A stretch of 6,373 bases of DNA from JAKLKS01 sp964370855 (GTDB lineage Bacteria > Planctomycetota > JAJSAM01 > JAKLKS01): positions 1 to 6,373 of the forward strand of contig CAYJMF010000188.1 in the NCBI GenBank assembly GCA_964370855.1, in the 5' to 3' direction. Made by a program: the position numbers and the translations under genes. Below, piece after piece: positions 6,350 to 6,373 of this stretch. Positions within the stretch are counted from its first letter, which is position 1. Each line of letters begins with the position of its first letter. The notes under the pieces are model-generated. The model saw only the letters and a list, made by a program, of their open reading frames with translations. It was not told where the DNA came from and did no database searches.

Positions 6350-6373
6350 GGGGGGGGGGCGGGGGGGGGGCCC
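6350..6373. other. Poly-G low-complexity right end
   Basis: Ten Gs, one C, ten Gs, then CCC. The gene-free stretch 6310-6373 holds nothing else recognisable. A contig ending in homopolymeric G is a typical sequencing or assembly artefact (no-signal base calls in two-colour chemistry), although a true G-tract cannot be excluded. Confidence 0.8.

Overview
The window is very GC-rich DNA (by eye about three quarters G+C, with third codon positions almost all G or C). It contains a 10-base N gap near the left end and a poly-G run at the right end, so it looks like a scaffold from a draft or metagenome-assembled genome of an uncultivated or little-studied high-GC bacterium. DedA, a twin-PDZ M28 peptidase and a MoaD/BNR pair do not fix the phylum. 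UGA is the ordinary stop of several genes here, so this is the standard bacterial code.

Layout: positions 1-395 hold the N gap, GC-rich hairpins and no gene I can recognise. From 396 to 1561 a DedA-family membrane protein and a TIGR00725/LOG-like Rossmann protein overlap by 4 bases. A short gap carries a possible -10 box. From 1643 to 4797 a secreted M28 metallopeptidase (signal peptide, PA-like insert, M28 catalytic domain, two PDZ domains) overlaps by 4 bases (ATGA) with a second exported protein. On the minus strand, reading leftward, a BNR/Asp-box beta-propeller protein (6249-5041) is coupled by a 4-base GTGA overlap to a MoaD/ThiS-like protein (5044-4784). The latter ends 14 bases inside the convergent plus-strand gene.

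The highlight is the gene at 3778-4797. It is split by an in-frame TGA at 3961. Conceptual readthrough gives a 339-residue exported thioredoxin-fold protein in which the TGA sits exactly at the first redox position of a CxxC motif (Sec62-Ser-Arg-Cys65). Cys65 is the only cysteine in the protein. A perfect 7-bp hairpin with loop TGGAT begins 9 bases after the TGA, which places the apical loop where bacterial SECIS elements have theirs. I interpret this as a selenoprotein that standard gene calling would break into a 61-residue fragment and a headless 237-residue 'hypothetical protein'. Its translational coupling to a secreted peptidase suggests a shared role in the cell envelope, but that role is inferred only.
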